Positions 63,836 to 64,000 of a stretch of DNA of 64,000 bases are shown here, in pieces. This DNA is from Rugalucina vietnamica (lineage: Eukaryota; Mollusca; Bivalvia; Lucinida; Lucinidae). The DNA lies in contig OZ024880.1 of NCBI GenBank assembly GCA_964017185.1, positions 33,136,329 through 33,200,328 of the forward strand, written 5' to 3'. Numbering within the stretch: the first letter of the stretch is position 1; each line of letters opens with the position of its first letter. A program made the position numbers and the translations under genes. The notes below the pieces were generated by a model. The model worked only from the letters and a program-made list of their open reading frames with translations. It ran no database searches and was not told the origin of the DNA.

Positions 63836-63990
63836 CGTTCAGTTATTAATATACCCCTGCAATATTCAGAAATAAATTGACAACTCTTCTTGTTTTTGAA
63901 CAATCGTCACTGGCAAGAAATGTTTGCTCATATACATCAAGTATGAGGGTAAATATTTACTCTATATATAAAACTTCTAGATCCTGTGAT
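63836..63990. repeat. R3 dispersed repeat, second copy
   Basis: Matches 30,797-30,965 (cagttattaatatacccctg, caatcgtcactggc, gtaaatatttactcta). Confidence 0.8.
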
Positions 63991-64000
63991 GTTGTATGCC

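Overview
The window looks like animal genomic DNA, most likely from a bivalve mollusc. This is an inference from AT-rich sequence, a split gene with GT-AG introns, a tRNA-headed SINE with a target-site duplication, and a very dense load of small inverted-repeat (MITE or foldback) elements and (ATTT)n tracts. Nothing looks bacterial, and no operon, rRNA or CRISPR is visible.

One host gene is supported. On the minus strand, ten coding exons between 55,873 and 44,193 join into a continuous frame. They encode an FG-GAP / beta-propeller-like protein of the FAM234 (ITFG3) type with several DxDxDG-type loops, followed by a long basic low-complexity tail. The 5' exons, with any start codon and membrane anchor, were not found. 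The only other long coding sequence is a LINE reverse transcriptase (25,716-28,703), which is 5'-truncated and split by another element.

Layout: 1-9 kb holds R1 repeats, a 63-bp minisatellite, and the sister foldback elements M3 and M4. 9-16.6 kb holds a tandem array of about 600-bp units with (ATTT)n cores, R1 copies and a TGACGTCA-rich palindrome. 16.7-21.7 kb is bracketed by a 5-kb-spaced inverted repeat and contains a CpG-rich foldback. 24.5-29.1 kb is a nest: M3 inside a LINE inside M4. 30.6-34.7 kb has tandem and inverted units of about 370 bp with hammerhead ribozyme motifs, which I read as an animal retrozyme-like array. 35.8-38.5 kb is a 2.7-kb terminal-inverted-repeat element whose core carries about 44 copies of the palindrome GGATATCC. 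42.6-43.6 kb has a dispersed TGTCAACTCCGTTAC motif. 44.2-55.9 kb is the FAM234-like gene, with MITEs hugging its exon edges; one MITE terminus appears to supply a splice donor. 56.5-62.3 kb is a 156-bp satellite interrupted by nested TTAA-flanked elements, including a composite-transposon-like unit. 62.4-64 kb holds more MITEs.

Family names (R1-R3, M1-M5, P1-P3) are local labels for repeats compared by eye within this window. They are not database names. All coordinates and copy counts are hand-derived.
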